Source: Arthrobacter sp. GMC3 (GTDB lineage: Bacteria > Actinomycetota > Actinomycetes > Actinomycetales > Micrococcaceae). From it: a DNA stretch of 64,000 nt. Both the position numbers and the translations under genes were made by a program. Numbering within the stretch: position 1 is the stretch's first letter; each line of letters begins with the position of its first letter. The notes below the pieces were generated by a model. That model had not been told where the DNA came from, searched no databases, and saw nothing but the letters and a program-made list of their open reading frames with translations. Location of the stretch: contig NZ_PJIO01000004.1 in the NCBI RefSeq assembly GCF_002929305.1, positions 81,963 to 145,962 of the forward strand. The letters run 5' to 3'. Of this stretch, positions 60,173 through 64,000 are shown piece after piece.

Positions 60173-61930
60173 ATGCCTTCCTTTGCCATCGGCGAGACCG
60201 ACTTCCTCATGGACAACCAACCGTTCCGTGTGTTGTCGGGCGCATTGCACTACTTTCGGGTCCATCCCGAACTATGGGCCGACCGCATCCGCAAGGCCCG
60301 CTTGATGGGGCTGAACACCATAGAAACCTACGTCCCGTGGAACGCGCACGCACCCCACCGGGGCGAGTTTGACGCCGTCGGGCAGCTGGATTTGGCTCGT
60401 TTCCTGGACCTGATCCAGGCCGAAGGCATGCACGCGATTGTGCGACCCGGCCCCTACATTTGCGGAGAATGGCACGACGGCGGGCTGCCGGGCTGGTTGC
60501 TCAGGGACTCCTCGGTGAAGCTGCGCAGCAGCGACCCCGGCTATCTTGCGGCGATCGCCGACTACTTTGACGCCGTCTACCAGATCCTGGCGCCACGCCA
60601 GATCCAGCACGGCGGGCCGGTGATTCTGGTACAGATTGAAAACGAGTACGGAGCCTACGGTGATGACAAGGACTATCTGCGTGCCCTCACCACCATGACC
60701 CGGTCCCGGGGAATCAGCGTCCCGCTGACCACGGTGGACCAGCCAACGCCGGCCATGCTGGCCGACGGCAGCCTTGCCGAACTTCACCGCACGGGGTCGT
60801 TCGGCTCACGTGCCCTCCAGCGTCTTGCCGTGCTGCGCGAACACCAACCCACCGGGCCGCTGATGTGCTCGGAATTCTGGTGCGGCTGGTTCGATAGCTG
60901 GGGGGAGGCCCATCACACCACCGACGCCGAGGAATCCGCCCGCGAACTTGACGAGCTGCTGGCTCAGGGGGCCTCCGTGAACATCTATATGTTTCATGGC
61001 GGCACCAACTTCGGGTTCACCTCCGGTGCCAACGACAAGGGCACCTATCGCCCCATCGCCACCTCCTATGACTATGATGCGCCCCTGGCCGAGGATGGCA
61101 CCCCCACCGAAAAATTTTGGCGCTTCCGTGAGGTCATCGCCAAGTACGCGCCCGTGCCGGCGGACGTTCCGGCACGCCGCCAAGACGCGCCGACTCTTCA
61201 GGTGCCACTGCTGCGCAGCATCCCCCTCTGGCAGGTGCCGCTCGTGGAAGCCGAACAGTTTGGGCCCCTGCCCGCTGCGGGCGACTTCGGTGCGGACGGT
61301 GGATACAGCTGCTATTCGACCACGATTGACCATGGCGGCCTGCTGGCCTTCGGGGAAGTGCGGGACAGGGCCCAGGTGTTCCTTAACGGCGTACCCGTAG
61401 GCACACTCAGCCGTGACCACCACGAGCGGATGCTTCCGTTGCCCGTTGAAGCGGAGGGTGAGTTGACCGTGCTCGTGGAGGATCAGGGTGGGGTGAACTA
61501 TGGGCAGCGTCTGGGGGAGGCTAAGGGCCTGTTGAGGCCGGCCACCTTGGGCGGGGTGCCCCTGGACCAGTGGTCCGCCGGTGCCCTGAACCTCCACGAC
61601 GTTGGGGTCATCCGTGCTGCCCTCGACGCCGCCCCCTCAGCAGCCACCGCCTCAGGGCTGTGTGGGCCGGTGTTCATTGCCGGGAGCTTCGAGCTCGCGG
61701 AAGCTGCTGACCTTTTCCTGGACACCAGCAGGTGGAGCAAGGGCGTGGTCTGGGTGAACGGCTTCAACCTGGGCAGGTACTGGAACCGGGGACCTCAAAC
61801 CACCCTCTATGTCCCCGCTCCGCTGCTAAATGCAGGGCACAACGACATCATTGTGCTGGAAACGGTGGCGGCCGAATCGGCCGTGGCGCGGTTCGTTGCC
61901 AGGCCCGACCTTGGCCCCACGGAAGAGTGA
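60173..61930 (+). CDS. Beta-galactosidase (GH35)
   Basis: 585 aa from ATG 60173, with AGGAG upstream. GH35 catalytic barrel: LSGALHYFRVHPELWADRIRKARLMGLNTIETYVPWN near 22-58, RPGPYICGEWHDGGLPGWLL near 87, acid-base Glu158 (IENEYG) and nucleophile Glu234 (SEFW). The C-terminal beta domains bear GVVWVNGFNLGRYWNRGPQ. No signal peptide, so it acts on imported galactosides in the cytoplasm. Likely part of the importer operon. Confidence 0.93.
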   Translation: MPSFAIGETDFLMDNQPFRVLSGALHYFRVHPELWADRIRKARLMGLNTIETYVPWNAHAPHRGEFDAVGQLDLARFLDLIQAEGMHAIVRPGPYICGEWHDGGLPGWLLRDSSVKLRSSDPGYLAAIADYFDAVYQILAPRQIQHGGPVILVQIENEYGAYGDDKDYLRALTTMTRSRGISVPLTTVDQPTPAMLADGSLAELHRTGSFGSRALQRLAVLREHQPTGPLMCSEFWCGWFDSWGEAHHTTDAEESARELDELLAQGASVNIYMFHGGTNFGFTSGANDKGTYRPIATSYDYDAPLAEDGTPTEKFWRFREVIAKYAPVPADVPARRQDAPTLQVPLLRSIPLWQVPLVEAEQFGPLPAAGDFGADGGYSCYSTTIDHGGLLAFGEVRDRAQVFLNGVPVGTLSRDHHERMLPLPVEAEGELTVLVEDQGGVNYGQRLGEAKGLLRPATLGGVPLDQWSAGALNLHDVGVIRAALDAAPSAATASGLCGPVFIAGSFELAEAADLFLDTSRWSKGVVWVNGFNLGRYWNRGPQTTLYVPAPLLNAGHNDIIVLETVAAESAVARFVARPDLGPTEE

Positions 61931-61956
61931 GCGGCGCCGGCCGGCCCGGCCAGGCA

Positions 61957-62988
61957 TCAGCTGGTGCGGGCCGGGGCCGTGCTGTCTCTAACCACCAAGT
62001 TGGTGGGGATGAGTTCGTTCGGAGGAGCATCCTGGCCGTCGATCATGGACAACAACAGGGCCGTGGCCCGTTTGCCCACTTCGCCAAAATTCTGGTGAAC
62101 ACTGGTCAGGGCCGGCCAATACGCGGCGGCGTCCTCGGCGTCGTCGAACCCCACCACGCTGACGTAGCCGGGTATCTGCCAACCCTTTTCATGGAAAGCG
62201 TGCATAACGCCCAAGGCCATTTGGTCGTTGGCGGCAAAGACGGCGGTGGGCGGCTGCGACGAGGCCGCAATTTGCCGGCCCAACACTATGCCCGAAGCCG
62301 CCGTCCAGTCTCCGAGCAGGACCGGTGGCGCCTGAAGGTTGGCGGCCTTCATGGTGTGCAAGAACGCTTCCCGGCGACGCTTGGCAGAAAAGGACGACTC
62401 GGGCCCGGAAACGTGAACAATCTTCTGGTGACCCAGATCGATCAGGTGCTGGGTGGCCAACCGGGCGCCCTGTTCCTGGTTGGTGTCAACAATGTTGTAG
62501 GGCTGCGATCCGTCGGAGTCCACGATGACCAGGGGCAGCCCGGCCGTGAGCTGCAACTTTTCCGGTGCCTCCACCTGGGCCGACATGATCAAAATGATGC
62601 CGTCAACAGCCTGTTCCTCCAGGCGGCCAAAGGCACCGGCAACGTCAAGCTGGGTGGGGTCCAGAACCGGCAGCAGCGTGGTGGTGTACCCGGCTTCTGC
62701 CGCCGACTCGGCCACAGCGTCCAGGGTCCGCTCATTGCCAAGGGTGGTGAGGTTAAAGGTGACCACGCCGATGCTGCGGAATCGTCCGGATTTCAGGTTT
62801 CGGGCGGCACTGTTAGGGCGGTAGCCCAGTACCTTCATCGATGCCATGACCCGATCGCGGGTGTCTGGGCGCACGTTGCTCTGACTGTTGGCGACCCGGG
62901 ACACTGTCTGGGCCGACACGCCTGCATGTGCCGCCACGTCCTTGATCGAGGCGCGGGACCGAGGTGGAGTGCTCAAATCATTCGTCAT
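61957..62988 (-). CDS. LacI-family transcriptional repressor of the galactoside regulon
   Basis: 343 aa from ATG 62988. The helix-turn-helix SIKDVAAHAGVSAQTVSRVAN is at residues 14-34, hinge GYRPNSAARNLKSGRF near 57, and the sensor domain is typical (GVVTFNLTTLG...; late VSVVGFDDAEDAAAYWPALTSV). An operator-like site directly abuts its start codon (62989-63000), so it likely represses itself, the divergent GH36 gene and, through related sites, the importer and GH38-like genes. Converges on the beta-galactosidase gene with a 26-bp gap. Confidence 0.92.
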   Translation of the reverse strand: MTNDLSTPPRSRASIKDVAAHAGVSAQTVSRVANSQSNVRPDTRDRVMASMKVLGYRPNSAARNLKSGRFRSIGVVTFNLTTLGNERTLDAVAESAAEAGYTTTLLPVLDPTQLDVAGAFGRLEEQAVDGIILIMSAQVEAPEKLQLTAGLPLVIVDSDGSQPYNIVDTNQEQGARLATQHLIDLGHQKIVHVSGPESSFSAKRRREAFLHTMKAANLQAPPVLLGDWTAASGIVLGRQIAASSQPPTAVFAANDQMALGVMHAFHEKGWQIPGYVSVVGFDDAEDAAAYWPALTSVHQNFGEVGKRATALLLSMIDGQDAPPNELIPTNLVVRDSTAPARTS

Positions 62989-63000
62989 GGTGACGTAAAC
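62989..63000. promoter_or_regulatory. LacI-type operator in the lacI/GH36 divergent region
   Basis: On the minus strand GTTTACGTCACC, touching the lacI ATG. It shares GTTTACG with the importer-promoter operator. The 47-bp divergent gap must hold both promoters, so binding here should block both. The lacI gene has no Shine-Dalgarno sequence, so its mRNA may be leaderless or nearly so. Confidence 0.55.
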
Positions 63001-63035
63001 ACTATCTGAATACCGCTATGAAAGGAACTTCCATC

Positions 63036-64000
63036 GTGACTGAATTAACTGATATGGCCGTGGTGATGCGTGCCGGGGGCGTCGCCCTGATTGTGGACCT
63101 TAGCGACGGGGATCTGCCGCAGGTGCTGCATTGGGGTGCAGACCCCGGCCTCCTGAGTGAGGACGCCCTTGTTGCCTTGCGGACCTCCGGGATTTTGCCC
63201 TTGGGCGCCAGTGAGGTTGATGAGCCGGTGCGGGTCTCCATACTGCCCGAGCACACCCGGGGATGGTTGGGACGGCCAGGAGTGAGTGGTTCACGGGGCG
63301 GGCTCGGCTGGTCCCCACGCTGGCGCACCAGCAAGCTCACCCTCAATGGCGCAGATCTTGGCGCCCCCACGGCCGGGAGTCACGGAGGTATTTCGCTGAT
63401 GAACTGCGGTGCCGGCACTCTAGAGGTAGAGGCCAGTGATCCCGCGGCGGAACTGGGGCTGGTGCTCACTGTCGAGTTTTCGGCCGAGGGCATTCTTCGA
63501 ACGCGGGCCGTGATCCAAAATCAGGCCGCGCAGCCGTATCAGCTGGACGAACTTGTGCTGTGTCTGCCCACGCCGGCCATTGCCAGCGAAATATTGGACT
63601 TTGCCGGGCGTTGGGGAGGGGAGCGGGCGCCGCAGCGCCGTCCCGTGACCATTGGGGCTCACCGCCGGGAGGGGCGCCACGGCCGCACCGGGCTGGATTC
63701 AGCCATGATCTTGACAGTCGGCACCCCCGGATTTGGCTTCGCCAGTGGCGAGCTGTGGGGCATCCATACGGCCTGGTCCGGCAATCATTTGCACCAGGTG
63801 GAGCGTGGACTCAGCGGCGTGCAGCTACTCGGCGGTGGCGAACTGCTGCTGCCCGGGGAAGTGCGGCTGGAGCAGGGGGAGCGCTACGAAAGTCCGTGGG
63901 TGTACGGCATCTACGGCAACGGCCTAGACGACGCCGCCCGCCGTATGCACCGGCACCTGCGGGCGCGTGTCAATCACCCGAACACGCCACGCCCCGTTAC
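63036..64000 (+). CDS. Alpha-galactosidase (GH36), 5' part; cut by window end
   Basis: Frame from GTG 63036, nine bases after AAAGGA (ATG 63018 is an in-frame alternative), open to the window end (321 codons). The visible part is the N-terminal beta-sandwich domain of bacterial GH36 enzymes: QVLHWGAD near 27, LTVEFSAEGILRTRAVIQN near 150, WGIHTAWSGNHLHQVER near 245, LLPGEVRLEQGERYESPWVYGIYGNGLDDAARRMHRHLR near 270-315. The catalytic barrel with the two Asp lies beyond 64000. It removes alpha-1,6-galactose from melibiose/raffinose-type sugars, and is divergent from the repressor gene. Confidence 0.88.
   Translation, partial: MTELTDMAVVMRAGGVALIVDLSDGDLPQVLHWGADPGLLSEDALVALRTSGILPLGASEVDEPVRVSILPEHTRGWLGRPGVSGSRGGLGWSPRWRTSKLTLNGADLGAPTAGSHGGISLMNCGAGTLEVEASDPAAELGLVLTVEFSAEGILRTRAVIQNQAAQPYQLDELVLCLPTPAIASEILDFAGRWGGERAPQRRPVTIGAHRREGRHGRTGLDSAMILTVGTPGFGFASGELWGIHTAWSGNHLHQVERGLSGVQLLGGGELLLPGEVRLEQGERYESPWVYGIYGNGLDDAARRMHRHLRARVNHPNTPRPV

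Overview
The window looks like chromosomal DNA from a high-GC Gram-positive actinobacterium, most probably Arthrobacter or a close relative in the Micrococcaceae. The grounds are uniform high GC, frequent GTG starts with ATGA/GTGA overlaps, IdeR/DtxR-type iron boxes, a CRP/GlxR-like site, fused two-domain ABC ATPases, and many LacI-regulated sugar operons. This assignment is inference from style and gene content. I saw no rRNA, tRNA, CRISPR array, intact insertion sequence or phage gene.

Layout. (1) 1-10351 is an iron-siderophore locus. A siderophore-interacting flavoprotein and two half-size ABC exporter-fold subunits (an IrtAB-like set with the reductase domain as a separate gene) lie on the minus strand. 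An AraC regulator, two tandem paralogous binding lipoproteins, two FecCD permeases and a FepC-type ATPase lie on the plus strand. Two iron boxes sit in the control regions. (2) 10455-20474 is a tightly overlapping nine-gene operon: an NtaA-like flavin monooxygenase, a rhodanese, a complete Opp/Dpp-like importer with fused ATPase, a luciferase-like monooxygenase and two carboxymuconolactone-decarboxylase-fold proteins. It matches a recurrent cassette of unknown function (KPN_01854/KPN_01858/Avi_7169/Avi_7170-type families). (3) 20641-21950 is a deletion scar joining a beheaded AsnC/Lrp gene to the back half of a fused ABC ATPase. (4) 22327-30434 is a LacI-controlled catabolic locus (ThuA-like protein, aldehyde dehydrogenase, 2-hydroxyacid dehydrogenase, sugar ABC importer) with operator-like palindromes of consensus GGAATGCGCATTCC. 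(5) 30511-36050 holds two MFS transporters, a HAD phosphatase, a DeoR regulator and a PhnB/VOC protein.

(6) 36140-40538 is an aryl-beta-glucoside PTS operon (EIIBCA, 6-phospho-beta-glucosidase, BglG/LicT antiterminator) whose leader holds a clear ribonucleic antiterminator (RAT) overlapping a terminator. A second, orphan RAT/terminator lies at 41535-41606 in front of a decayed reading frame. (7) 41938-44652 holds an Asp/Glu racemase and an ABC1/UbiB kinase-like protein. (8) 44889-53368 is a polyol-phosphate operon: MFS permease, FGGY kinase, GlpD-like dehydrogenase, alkyl-DHAP-synthase-like flavoenzyme, GlpP-type antiterminator, ABM-domain protein and Zn-alcohol dehydrogenase. A leader terminator lies before the first gene. 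(9) 53365-64000 is a galactoside/glycan regulon: metallophosphoesterase, GH38-like DUF5054 protein, sugar ABC importer, GH35 beta-galactosidase, LacI repressor and GH36 alpha-galactosidase (cut by the window end), with GTTTACGCAAAC-type operators.

Taken together this is a nutrient-scavenging region: iron, probably organosulfur or a related small organic compound, plant-derived beta-glucosides and galactosides, and polyols. Antitermination appears at least twice as the control mode (BglG and, by inference, GlpP). Several long inverted repeats in intergenic spaces are explained by neither genes nor ordinary terminators.
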